Of a stretch of DNA of 64,000 bases, positions 10,633-19,150 are shown in pieces (positions within the stretch are counted from its first letter, which is position 1; each line of letters starts with the position of its first letter). The stretch is from positions 94,864 through 158,863 of the forward strand of contig NZ_JAALLS010000008.1 of the NCBI RefSeq assembly GCF_011059105.1, read 5' to 3'. This stretch comes from Fodinibius halophilus (GTDB lineage Bacteria > Bacteroidota > Rhodothermia > Balneolales > Balneolaceae). The translations under genes and the position numbers were made by a program. Below the pieces are notes generated by a model, which was not told the DNA's origin, searched no databases, and saw nothing but the letters and a program-made list of their open reading frames with translations.

Positions 10633-10935
10633 ATGAGCGGACATCATATATCAACTGACAAAACATTACTCGGCGTTGCGGGGGCACTACTTTTCCTCAC
10701 AATCCTTACTGTAGGAGTACACTATATTCATATCCCCTCACCCTGGAATATCATTGTGGCAATGGGGATCGCAATTTTTAAAGCGACATTGGTAGCAATG
10801 TTCTTTATGAATCTTTACTGGGATGAACAGTTCAACTCCCTGCTACTTATTTCGTCTATCGCATTTTTTGCGCTTTTAGTAGCCTTTACATTGTTAGATA
10901 CCTTGTTCAGGCCTGAAATTATGCCAGGCTTCTAA
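10633..10935 (+). CDS. Cytochrome c oxidase subunit IV-like small membrane protein
   Basis: A 100-residue protein with three membrane spans (about 13-33, 35-57 and 68-90). The middle span carries the KATLVAMFFMNLYWD segment typical of prokaryotic cytochrome c oxidase subunit IV (COX4_pro type). The subunit is a structural accessory of caa3 and bo3 enzymes. It is the last gene of the respiratory operon, 22 bp after coxC and 15 bp before a strong hairpin terminator. Confidence 0.85.
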   Translation: MSGHHISTDKTLLGVAGALLFLTILTVGVHYIHIPSPWNIIVAMGIAIFKATLVAMFFMNLYWDEQFNSLLLISSIAFFALLVAFTLLDTLFRPEIMPGF

Positions 10936-10950
10936 AAGCTCGCTATTTCC

Positions 10951-10988
10951 ATAAAAGCCGATTGGAGGAGACTCCGATCGGCTTTTAT
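10951..10988 (+). terminator. Rho-independent terminator of the act-cox operon
   Basis: A 12-bp arm ATAAAAGCCGAT at 10951-10962 pairs perfectly with ATCGGCTTTTAT at 10977-10988, and an inner GGAG/CTCC pair closes a GAGA loop. The distal arm supplies the T-run. It lies just after the last oxidase gene. The A/T tails on both arms mean it could also act on the opposite strand, but no gene runs into it from that side. Confidence 0.88.
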
Positions 10989-11600
10989 TATTTATAGGCT
11001 TCCCGACTATACTTTGTAATACCAATAAACTCCCAGCGCAATCATAACCAACCCCTGTAGTTCTCACAAGAAGTGTACTCTTTTTTAGTTATCCAAAAAC
11101 ACTAGAAGAGCTCCTTCCCAAGAAAAAACCTTAAAAGGGTAAACAGTAAACTGATCACAGAACAAATTGAGCGTAACTCACAAAGTTATATAGCCCCCCC
11201 TTATCAACCTTGTTTTTTTGATAAAGTCCAGAATGTTCCTTTGATATACTCGACAGGTATACGGGTTATAGTAAAAGTAGATTAGGTGGGTGAACATTCT
11301 GCCCCGGTCATATTACCTCATACTTTAATCTCACTAAACTACATTTTATCTCGAACTCCTTGTCTCGTATATTCGGGAGCAAGTTGATTGCATTCAACCA
11401 ACAGGAGAGCTTTTTTGCGAGGCACTTGTCCAGAGAATCCAGACAGAAACTGCATCATTTTATAGCTCGCAAATGGAACAAATAACAATAATGATACTAT
11501 CAATATTTGATACAGAAATCTATCTTATCAAGACAGGGGTAAGCAACCGCCTTTAAGATCTCTGTCGTTATAACATCAAAGCAATATTACAGATCAAATA
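10989..11600. other. Intergenic stretch, no gene recognised
   Basis: About 610 bp without a supported gene. On the minus strand near 10995-11060 a short frame ending at a stop reads like a single hydrophobic helix (GLVMIALGVYWYYKV), possibly the last bit of a decayed transporter, but upstream stops prevent any real call. No tRNA-like or repeat structure was seen. The end of the stretch should contain the promoter of the gene at 11601. Confidence 0.5.
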
Positions 11601-12080
11601 ATGAAGCATTCTTCTAAGAAAATCGGCTACGGTGCTGGGCTCGAATACAGCAGTGAGCTCCGGGAAAAACTGGATCAGTGTAGGTATTTCTATCTCAAGT
11701 CCCCCCGAGGCGGACACTTCAACGACGGCTATGAACTTATTGCAGATATCGTTTATGAGAACAGTTCACAGTTATTAACCATGCTTGATATCTTAGAAGC
11801 TGATTATTCATTATCCGCTACGAAACCTTCGATCGCTGAAAATGACAAATACTGCTATTGCAGACCGGTTGAAATCTCCCTCGATAAAGAAACACAGTGG
11901 CTACTGGTCAGACACTTTCCTACCAACAAAGATCCCTCTATCTACATAAACTACGTCACTGATGAGCTCATCAGACTCATTGGCAATCAGTCAAGCTGGT
12001 ACAAAGTCACCCTATACGATATCGAGGTGGCCTTACAATACGATACCAAGCTCGAAGCCTTAAAAAAAGTTCCTCAATAG
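11601..12080 (+). CDS. Hypothetical protein, 159 residues
   Basis: I do not recognise this protein. It is soluble, without a signal peptide or membrane span, and mixed in charge. It has a Lys/Ser-rich N-terminus, a RYFYLKSPRGGHFNDGYEL segment, a Cys pair in YCYCRP near residue 88, and a helical C-terminus. The gene is followed 21 bp later by an M23 peptidase gene on the same strand, so the two may be co-transcribed. Codon use looks like coding DNA and the frame is uninterrupted, but there is no functional evidence. Confidence 0.55.
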   Translation: MKHSSKKIGYGAGLEYSSELREKLDQCRYFYLKSPRGGHFNDGYELIADIVYENSSQLLTMLDILEADYSLSATKPSIAENDKYCYCRPVEISLDKETQWLLVRHFPTNKDPSIYINYVTDELIRLIGNQSSWYKVTLYDIEVALQYDTKLEALKKVPQ

Positions 12081-12101
12081 CAACGGATCCTCCATAATTG
12101 T

Positions 12102-12623
12102 ATGAAAGAACTTTATAAGATCGCCCGATTCCCTCTCATAGGCTTGTCAACGATAATCGTTCTCGGCTTCCTGATACCCGAAGAGCCTGTAATCCCGGCT
12201 CGCGGAGCCTCCTTCAGTGACTGGAATTCTCAATCATTTTGGTACGAACCGTGGGGTACCTCCGGCGTGCATAAGGGCATCGATATTTTTGGGACAGAGA
12301 AAACGCCCATCGTAGCAGCAACACGCGGAATAGTAATATATGCCGGTAAAATCGAAAAAGGAGGCAAGGTAGTGGTTGTGCTAGGACCCAAATGGCGCGT
12401 GCACTACTACGCCCATTTGGAAACTAAAGGCGTTTCTACGACTGATCTAATACCCGCAGGTGAAGTACTGGGTTCAATGGGCAATACCGGCAACGCTGCG
12501 GGCAAACAGCCCCATCTACATTATGCTATTTTATCACTGGTACCCTACCCCTGGCGTGCTACCGGAGAAACACAAGGTTGGAAACGTATGTTTTACCTGG
12601 ATCCGGATGAATTCTTGAGGTAA
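12102..12623 (+). CDS. M23-family (LytM-type) peptidase, membrane-anchored or secreted
   Basis: A 173-residue protein with an N-terminal hydrophobic segment (residues 11-25) and a single M23 domain. The zinc ligands are intact: HxxxD as H57 and D61, and HxH as H138 and H140, with the additional catalytic histidine at H105 in HYYAH. M23 enzymes cut peptide cross-links in peptidoglycan. The protein is little more than the catalytic domain, with no SH3, LysM or coiled-coil part, so it is a minimal enzyme. Its neighbours are an unknown protein and an SMI1/KNR4-like gene. Whether it serves cell-wall upkeep or attack on other cells is not shown. Confidence 0.85.
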   Translation: MKELYKIARFPLIGLSTIIVLGFLIPEEPVIPARGASFSDWNSQSFWYEPWGTSGVHKGIDIFGTEKTPIVAATRGIVIYAGKIEKGGKVVVVLGPKWRVHYYAHLETKGVSTTDLIPAGEVLGSMGNTGNAAGKQPHLHYAILSLVPYPWRATGETQGWKRMFYLDPDEFLR

Positions 12624-12810
12624 GCGACCTACCATTACAAAAAACATGAATAAAAACTGTTTGTTAAGGTCCAAGAGATAGCAAGCATGACTAAAAACTA
12701 AATCGCTTTTAACACCAAGTTTGTTGCTTACTGTTTTTCACTTGAGTAAATACAATTTTAAAATAAAGACGTCATACTCTTAACTACCAACTAGAATACA
12801 GATTCATCAT

Positions 12811-13338
12811 ATGTCGAATATTTTTAATGATTTTGACCTGAGCAGTTTCTGGGATGAATGTGAATATGCTCTCAGCACCTATCGACTCGAAGAGGCAGAT
12901 GAGGCCACTATAAGTGAGGTTGAAACCAAGCTAAGCTATAAACTCCCGGATTCCTATATCGAACTAATGCAATACAAAAATGGAGGCATACCCTGCAATA
13001 CCGCTTTCCCTACCCAAGAGTCTACCACCTGGGCCACCAGCCACGTTGCCATAGCAGGAATAATGGGCATAGGCAGCAGCAAATCCTACTCCCTGTGTGG
13101 AAGTATGGGCAGCCAGTTTATGATTGACGAATGGGGCTATCCCAATATCGGGATCTATTTCGGAAACTGTCCCTCAGCCGGCCACGATATGATCGCCCTG
13201 GACTATCGAAAATGTGGTCTCTCAGGTATCCCCCAAGTCGTCCACGTAGCTCAGGTCAGTGACTATAAAATCACTTTTCTGGCACATACTTTTGAAGAGT
13301 TTGTCAAAGGGCTAGTGCCTGACCATGTCTTTGACTAA
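12811..13338 (+). CDS. SMI1/KNR4 (SUKH) family protein
   Basis: A 175-residue soluble protein with the SUKH pattern: an N-terminal acidic helix, then the conserved EVETKLSYKLPDSYIELMQYKNGG segment (about residues 37-60), a middle Gly/Ser-rich part, and the NCPSAGHDMIALDY segment where the family usually has a Pro-x-Gly-His-Asp motif. Members of this superfamily often act as immunity proteins against contact-dependent or polymorphic toxins. No toxin is recognised next to it, so an orphan immunity role is inference only. Confidence 0.8.
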   Translation: MSNIFNDFDLSSFWDECEYALSTYRLEEADEATISEVETKLSYKLPDSYIELMQYKNGGIPCNTAFPTQESTTWATSHVAIAGIMGIGSSKSYSLCGSMGSQFMIDEWGYPNIGIYFGNCPSAGHDMIALDYRKCGLSGIPQVVHVAQVSDYKITFLAHTFEEFVKGLVPDHVFD

Positions 13339-13416
13339 CTAACGGGCGGTTAAGGCAACCACCAGGCACAAACGCTAGTAATAACATAAATTCTCAACCT
13401 GTTTCTCATAACAATA

Positions 13417-14688
13417 ATGGCAAATTCGACTAATCACTCCAACCATCAGTTTCCCACGGAAAGTGATGAAGGGCACATGTATATTGCCGATAACAAGATC
13501 GTATACAACAATAGGCAATTGTCAGGAAGCTCTGAAGTTAATATTGACCAAATTCAGTATGCTTACGTAACTGTTGATGCCAATAAGCAGGTTTCTTTAT
13601 TCCTTTTCGATCACCATCAACACTACTTGCCTATCACTTATAGTGGCTTCAAAAAGGTCTACCGGGCGCTTTCCTCCAAGCTGGGGTTTAACGACAAAAT
13701 CTTTTTTACCTATATAAACAGACAACAAAATAAGGGGAAGAAAGAGATCTGGAGACGAACACATAGTACCAGCTATAAAATTTTAGATTCAAATTTTAAT
13801 GACTACGACCAAGGATTTGAGCTACTATCTACTCAACCAGAGTTTATACTTTGGGATACTACTTATGAAGAGCTGAGATCAAACCCCAACACCTATTTTG
13901 AAGAATCCCCCTACGACCAAACTCTACTAAAATTTCGATATCCGGTAAGAGTCGGAAATATCCAGTTAATGAATTTACGTGCTTATTTTAACAATGCCCG
14001 AACCGATGTTCCCGTACTCCACTTTCATACCCACTGCCGGGACAAAAGCTGTTCGGACACCAGTTATTATGAGCTCAAAAAGCAGCTTACCCAAGACTTT
14101 CTCCCCAAACAACAGAACCTGAGATATGAAAGGGTAGATCAAAACAATTTTTGTTTCGATGCCAACAATATGCTCCTTTCACTGGTGTACACCTACGACA
14201 GCGATTGGCAGTTTGATCGAGGTTATACCTCCTTCTCCATCAGAAACCAACGTGAGTATCCCAAACTGCTGATCGATAAAGAATATGAAGACAACCTTGA
14301 AGTAACATCCCGCCTATTGATTGAAGAGCCCATTAGTACTTCTTCTCACTATAAAAAGAATCCGCGTGTCAGACGCCGTCCACCAGACCTCATTTCAAAT
14401 GATCCGGTTTGCCCGGTCATCTGGTTCGATTCAAAAAACGATAAAATTGGGTTTGCAGATCGATCTCACTGCCAAGTTTTCAACTGGGGTAAAATTGAAT
14501 CATTTTCCATACAAAATGTACTGCCCGCCCGCGGAGCCGGCAGAGCACACTTAGAATTAAAACTTAGGGGCGGTCAATCCCATTCTATATTCAGAGGCCA
14601 ATGCCATGTTTTCGATCCCTATAAAGAAAAAATAGCTGAGTTTACCAACAAGGTTGTTACCACGGCTCCCGAATCATATGACTGCTAA
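13417..14688 (+). CDS. Hypothetical protein with possible PH-like segments at both ends
   Basis: A 423-residue soluble protein that I do not recognise. The N-terminal 75 residues (IADNKIVYNNRQLSGSSEV onwards) and the C-terminal 90 residues (VIWFDSKNDKIGFADR onwards) both look like short beta-rich PH-type modules that convert a stored value into a display of strands. The middle is rich in Tyr, Phe and Asn, with a HFHTHCRDKSCSD segment that could bind a metal. There is no signal peptide. It lies 78 bp after the SUKH gene on the same strand. The domain suggestion is from strand patterning only. Confidence 0.5.
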   Translation: MANSTNHSNHQFPTESDEGHMYIADNKIVYNNRQLSGSSEVNIDQIQYAYVTVDANKQVSLFLFDHHQHYLPITYSGFKKVYRALSSKLGFNDKIFFTYINRQQNKGKKEIWRRTHSTSYKILDSNFNDYDQGFELLSTQPEFILWDTTYEELRSNPNTYFEESPYDQTLLKFRYPVRVGNIQLMNLRAYFNNARTDVPVLHFHTHCRDKSCSDTSYYELKKQLTQDFLPKQQNLRYERVDQNNFCFDANNMLLSLVYTYDSDWQFDRGYTSFSIRNQREYPKLLIDKEYEDNLEVTSRLLIEEPISTSSHYKKNPRVRRRPPDLISNDPVCPVIWFDSKNDKIGFADRSHCQVFNWGKIESFSIQNVLPARGAGRAHLELKLRGGQSHSIFRGQCHVFDPYKEKIAEFTNKVVTTAPESYDC

Positions 14689-15155
14689 GCTGTAGTAGCT
14701 TTCTCTGGCTCGATCTTCCCCCCAACCTATCACAGCTCAGTATTACTTGATCTTTGTTACTTCCCAGTCCGAACGGTCTGGTGGTGGCGATGACAGACGA
14801 CACTGCCAAGATAAATTACCGGATACCGATGCTTTATGTCCCGGGCACGACCTCCGTACAGCAAACGGCTCGGGGATTGTCGAAAAGAACTCGGTCTAAA
14901 GGGAGCAACAGCTATTGCATTAACACTCGACTGATTGCGATCGGACATGATACTTAACGCCTACGACCTGACAAAAACAACTGGCGCAAATTCTAAGGGG
15001 CAAAATACGCCATGATTACAAGGTAGACTCATCTATTGGTTCTTGGACACCAAATAGCTACAAGAGCCTACCTATACTGCATAAATATGCTATTCCTGTG
15101 ACCATACTCCAGGGAACTAAGTTTAATCGATCCCAAGGTCGGCCCAAAAATCTAT
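14689..15155. other. Intergenic stretch between convergent genes
   Basis: About 470 bp between the 3' ends of a plus-strand and a minus-strand gene. Two overlapping frames of 63 and 67 codons lie on opposite strands near 14754-14957, but neither has family features or a convincing start, and I read both as chance. I saw no clear terminator hairpin or repeat. Confidence 0.5.
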
Positions 15156-16094
15156 TCACTTATTTGCCTTCGCAGCCGGGTTGCTCTTCACCATTAACAA
15201 CAGTAAAAACTCGAATCCAATAAGAAATGCGATGCCCGTCAGGTGAACAACTTGGTAAACCGGTGGCAAACTCAGATAGTATAATCCTACCCCGGTGGCA
15301 ATTTGCAAAAGTATAAGACCGAATACTACCGTCCCAACTTTCTTGATGATCTGCGAGCTATTTCTCCATCGGGATAAATAGAATAAAGCCGCACCAGAAA
15401 TTAACACTATCCAGGAAAAGCTGCGATGTACCTCATCCATTAAGCCAACTTTTGAAATCCAGTTTTCTCTTGGGGGAGGTTCGGCAAGATTCTTTAATAC
15501 ATCAATAACTTCGCGAACCTGGGTTCCTAACATTAACTGTACAAAGGTACTTACTATTACTATAACAAGAACTATAAATAACGCTTGTTTCGAATCGGAT
15601 GAAAGCTGTACAGTGAACCTATCAGCCGATGCATTATACACTGCATAAATTAAGGCCATCATAATGATCATCGCCAAAAGCATGTGCAACGTAATTAACC
15701 ACTCATCCAAGCCCGTAATTACTACTTGTCCGCCTAACCAGCCCTGCACCAATACCAATACAAAAGCAGCACCAGAACTGTACATTACTTCTGGCTTAGA
15801 TTGGCGATATCTAAATGAGAGTGCAAAAGTAGCAGTAATCAAAAGTCCAATAACAACCCCGATAAGCCGATTGATATACTCGGTCCAGGTTTTATACACG
15901 TTAAATTGGGACAAATCATAACCGGAAGGCAGTTCTGCCGGTGAAGTAGGAGGAATCCACATCCCAAAACATTTGGGCCAATCGGGACATCCCAGCCCCG
16001 CCCCGGCTGCTCGTACAAGTCCCCCTACAAAAATGAGAAAAATAGTAGCACCCAACGTCGTAAGTGCTACTTTTTGATAGGTATTTAGTTTCAT
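15156..16094 (-). CDS. ctaA: Heme A synthase (COX15/CtaA family)
   Basis: A 312-residue membrane protein with eight predicted spans. It oxidises heme O to heme A for the aa3-type oxidase encoded upstream. The family segment GGLVRAAGAGLGCPDWPKC lies in the first loop. Three histidines typical of the heme sites are visible: LHMLLAM, DEVHRSFSW and VVHLTGIAF. The position usually filled by the first histidine in the ExxHR motif reads EYINR, so His is replaced by Asn. The start at 16094 is an ATG at the right distance. Divergent heme O synthase lies 113 bp away, so the two promoters share one short region. Confidence 0.93.
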   Translation of the reverse strand: MKLNTYQKVALTTLGATIFLIFVGGLVRAAGAGLGCPDWPKCFGMWIPPTSPAELPSGYDLSQFNVYKTWTEYINRLIGVVIGLLITATFALSFRYRQSKPEVMYSSGAAFVLVLVQGWLGGQVVITGLDEWLITLHMLLAMIIMMALIYAVYNASADRFTVQLSSDSKQALFIVLVIVIVSTFVQLMLGTQVREVIDVLKNLAEPPPRENWISKVGLMDEVHRSFSWIVLISGAALFYLSRWRNSSQIIKKVGTVVFGLILLQIATGVGLYYLSLPPVYQVVHLTGIAFLIGFEFLLLLMVKSNPAAKANK

Positions 16095-16207
16095 ATTTCG
16101 CCTTTCCTTCTTTCTATTTAGCCGGTGGAGTATAAAATTGAATTATACGCTTGGAGAGTAACAATTTTCATTTAAAATTGGTAACTTAAGCCGTTCTAAA
16201 ATCACAG

Positions 16208-17119
16208 ATGCGCATGAAGTTAATTACAGATTCTACCCTTTCAAAGTTTCTTAATACAGAAGTAATTTCGGCTTATTATGAATTAACCAAGCCCGGGATT
16301 ACCCTTACTGTATTAGCCAGTATGATCATTGGCTTTGTATTGGGGTCAGGAAGTGAAATAAACTACATCCTGATGCTTCATGCTGCGCTTGGTACCTGGC
16401 TTATTGCCTCGGGAACCGCAGCCCATAACCAGTTTATGGAGTGGCGGTACGACGGACAGATGAAACGCACCCAGAGCCGACCGGTACCGGCCAGCAAGAT
16501 CTCTCCCAAGCAGAGTGTAATATTCTCGATGACACTCATTGCGACCGGTCTTATCTACCTGATCTCTGTTGTAAATATTGTAGCCGGTGCTGTTTCACTG
16601 CTTACTACGCTTATTTATCTCGGTGTGTATACTCCCATGAAACGCGTATCGGTTGTTAATGTATTTATTGGAGCTGTGCCCGGTGCCTTGCCCCCTGTAG
16701 GCGGGTGGGCCGCTGCTACCGGTCACTTAGGGAGTACCGCAATGTGGATTTTATTTGCTATCGTTTTTCTTTGGCAAGTGCCACATGTCATGGCTATCGC
16801 CTGGGTTTGCAAGGATGATTACAGCGGTGCCGGCTTCAAAATGCTTCCCAAAAATGATCCCAAAGGATATAAAGCATCAGCTCTTATTCTGCCTTGTCTC
16901 ATTGTGCTCCTTCCTGTTTGCTACGGATTATATCATGTAGACATGAATAGTTGGCTGTACCTGGCAGGATCACTCATCTGTAGCCTCTTCTTCCTGTATT
17001 ACGGCGTCATCTTTACAATCAAGCGAGACAAACCATCAGCCAAAAAATTGATGTTTGCCTCTTTTGGGTACCTCCCTCTTATCTGGGTTTTTGTGATTTT
17101 AGACCTGCTCCTTCTGTAG
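16208..17119 (+). CDS. ctaB: Protoheme IX farnesyltransferase (heme O synthase)
   Basis: A 303-residue UbiA-family prenyltransferase with about nine membrane spans. It adds a farnesyl group to heme B, making heme O, which CtaA then converts to heme A. The first catalytic loop carries NQFMEWRYDGQMKRTQSRP, matching the N-x3-E/D-x3-D-x2-M-x-RT-x2-RP signature. The second conserved loop is near DDYSGAGFKMLP. The start used here gives MRMKLITD; a second ATG two codons on is equally possible. It is divergent from ctaA. Confidence 0.94.
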   Translation: MRMKLITDSTLSKFLNTEVISAYYELTKPGITLTVLASMIIGFVLGSGSEINYILMLHAALGTWLIASGTAAHNQFMEWRYDGQMKRTQSRPVPASKISPKQSVIFSMTLIATGLIYLISVVNIVAGAVSLLTTLIYLGVYTPMKRVSVVNVFIGAVPGALPPVGGWAAATGHLGSTAMWILFAIVFLWQVPHVMAIAWVCKDDYSGAGFKMLPKNDPKGYKASALILPCLIVLLPVCYGLYHVDMNSWLYLAGSLICSLFFLYYGVIFTIKRDKPSAKKLMFASFGYLPLIWVFVILDLLLL

Positions 17120-17222
17120 TTTTTCCCTTTCGCCTGAGCTTATCAAAACCGTTTAAGCAACTTTTCTTTTTCCTTTCAGTGCCCTGACCAAACAATAGTG
17201 CGGGCAAAACAGACCGAATTCC

Positions 17223-17254
17223 CCTCCATCCGTCGCTCCGCTGAGGATGGCGGG
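17223..17254. repeat. Palindromic repeat, CCTCCATCCG family, copy 1
   Basis: CCTCCATCCG, an 11-base loop TCGCTCCGCTG, then an imperfect reverse arm AGGATGGCGGG. The same element occurs at 28852-28882 (opposite orientation) and 29297-29327 with better arms. It lies between genes and resembles REP-type elements. Confidence 0.8.
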
Positions 17255-17368
17255 TATAGTGATTCACTTCTAATACCTTACTATTAGACTTTTCTAATCT
17301 GTGTAACAAATATCTTCCAAATTTCTCTTGATTCTAGAAAACATCATCTATCGGGAAAGTTTTGATCA

Positions 17369-17951
17369 ATGAGACATTACTTAGTAGTACTGATCCTTTT
17401 GTCGAGTATCGGGGGACAAATATCAAAAGCGCAACATTCATCTTCGGTGATATATACAGAAGGGGAGCTTATTAATTCAGGAACTACTCAACGTCCTGTT
17501 CAAGAAATGCCTTTTTCTCATATGCTCCTAAATATGAGTTCTTATCAAGATATTAAATATAAACTAAGTAAGACCCGGCAAAGAAAAACAGCAGTACGCA
17601 CCTTAAAAGAGGGTAACACTCTTTCTTTCTATGTTCGGGATATTTTACAAACCGACAAATGGAATAGCGTTAAAGCTGAATGTATTTATGTATCAGATAA
17701 ACTGGCTATATGAAACCTACACCTATACCAAGCGGATACCCCTGAAAAACGATGGCGCCCTTTCTCCACACTACGGCGTTTGGGACCAGGGCGATAGCCC
17801 AAATGATAGAGAGCATAACTGGGGCGGCTATAATGCCCTCGAACTCATGCGCTACCGGCGTACCTATACCCAGGGTAACAACAAAAAAGGTGATCTGGCC
17901 AAGCCGATGGATGATACCAGGAAATGGTTAGAAGACGAGGTATTGAAATGA
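17369..17951 (+). pseudogene. Broken gene for a secreted protein
   Basis: The first part (17369-17713) encodes a signal peptide (MRHYLVVLILLSSIGGQISKA) and about 90 further residues, then stops. The next 240 bases carry a coding-like tail in another frame (17712-17951), with HYGVWDQGDSPNDREHNWGG and a charged end. The first part is A+T rich, whereas the tail from about 17745 is clearly richer in G+C, so this looks like two ends of one or two older genes joined by a deletion. The first part vaguely recalls the propeptide region of secreted metallopeptidases. The tail ends in an ATGA overlap with the next gene. Confidence 0.5.
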
Positions 17952-19087
17952 AAACGTTTATTTTTCCAGCAAGCCTCATTCTTGTTTGTCTAAGCGTATT
18001 GGTTTCTTGCACCTCGTGCTCAACCCAACCGGAAAATGAAAATCCAGAGGAGGAGTTAAACCTCCTCTGGTCTTTTGAATATACCCAAGAGATTGATGGA
18101 CTATCTTCTGTTTCGGTCCGTCCTGCATTAGTCCCGGACGGAAAAGTTATTACAGCACTTGACCATCAGTATAATAGCCTGTCCCAAGAAGATGGGTCCT
18201 TAAGCTGGCAGCGTCCTTTACCTGACAATATGTATGAATCGGTTAACCGGCTTACTCATGACGAACAGTATCTTTATGGAAAAGGCAATAGAAATGCCAA
18301 CTACTTTGCCATTAACTTACAGAGTGGTGAAATGGTATGGGAAAAAACCAATGCAAAAGGAACTCTTGATGACTATGTACATGCTGCCGTGGATGAGAAT
18401 TATGTGTATCTGGCCGGAGAAGATTCCGTACTATATGTTTTTGACAAACATACCGGAGATTATCAAGATACGATACCCTTACGAAGCTATGCACGAGCTA
18501 TAGTTAGCACCGGCAAACAGCTGTATATGACCCAGGCCTGGAAACCGGACAGCACCGAAAGTGCCTATGGCAGAATTGTACGTTTAGATGCTGAGACCTA
18601 CGAGCAAAAATGGGCCTATGAGACTACCAAAGGTGGCTTTTATTATGCTGATCTTGTGCTTAAAAACGAGGTATTGTATTCGGGTACTACCTCCGGCCCC
18701 TCGGTCTTCGTGGCCTTGGATGCAGCCACCGGTCAGGTAAAGTGGGAGCATCACGGGCTGCTAACCTTTCGTTTTACCCTTGGAGATGGAAAAGTCTTCG
18801 TTAATGATGGGCAGTATATTGTTGCTTTAGATCAACAAACAGGAAAAGAGCTCTGGCGACAGGATTTTACCTATGCCACGACTTCAAACGTCGCCTATCT
18901 CGACGGCTATGTATATCATGCTCATAATGGCAGATTATATGTAATGGATGCCCAAACCGGAGAACTGGTCGCCGGCCCTATCGAATCGCCCGACGGTTCG
19001 GGCTTCTACAACCTCAACGCCGGCAACGGCAAGGTGTTCGTCCAAAGCGACTATCACTTGTATGCTTATGAGGCGTGGAGTAATTAA
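17948..19087 (+). CDS. PQQ-like beta-propeller lipoprotein
   Basis: A frame is open from an ATG at 17924, but the ATG at 17948 overlaps the preceding stop (ATGA) and starts a proper lipoprotein signal (MKTFIFPASLILVCLSVLVSC), so I use 17948. The 379-residue product contains repeated blades of PQQ/BamB type: the pattern ALD-x-TGQ--W repeats (for example LDAATGQVKWEH, LDQQTGKELWRQ, MDAQTGELVAG). Such propellers are usually protein-binding scaffolds and do not necessarily bind PQQ. No enzyme residues are evident. Two other propeller lipoproteins follow. Confidence 0.85.
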   Translation: MKTFIFPASLILVCLSVLVSCTSCSTQPENENPEEELNLLWSFEYTQEIDGLSSVSVRPALVPDGKVITALDHQYNSLSQEDGSLSWQRPLPDNMYESVNRLTHDEQYLYGKGNRNANYFAINLQSGEMVWEKTNAKGTLDDYVHAAVDENYVYLAGEDSVLYVFDKHTGDYQDTIPLRSYARAIVSTGKQLYMTQAWKPDSTESAYGRIVRLDAETYEQKWAYETTKGGFYYADLVLKNEVLYSGTTSGPSVFVALDAATGQVKWEHHGLLTFRFTLGDGKVFVNDGQYIVALDQQTGKELWRQDFTYATTSNVAYLDGYVYHAHNGRLYVMDAQTGELVAGPIESPDGSGFYNLNAGNGKVFVQSDYHLYAYEAWSN

Positions 19088-19150
19088 ACCAAATAGAACC
19101 CGATTTTAAGATTTCTAAAAACGAAAGAGAAACAGACCCCAATTTTAGTT

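Noticed and set aside
10995..11060. A short hydrophobic frame on the minus strand that could be the end of a transporter gene.
   Set aside because: Only about 15 residues are readable and stops lie directly upstream; too little to call a pseudogene.
14754..14957. Frames of 63 and 67 codons on opposite strands in the gap after the 423-residue protein gene.
   Set aside because: No family features, no plausible start context, and the two frames overlap on opposite strands; they look like chance.
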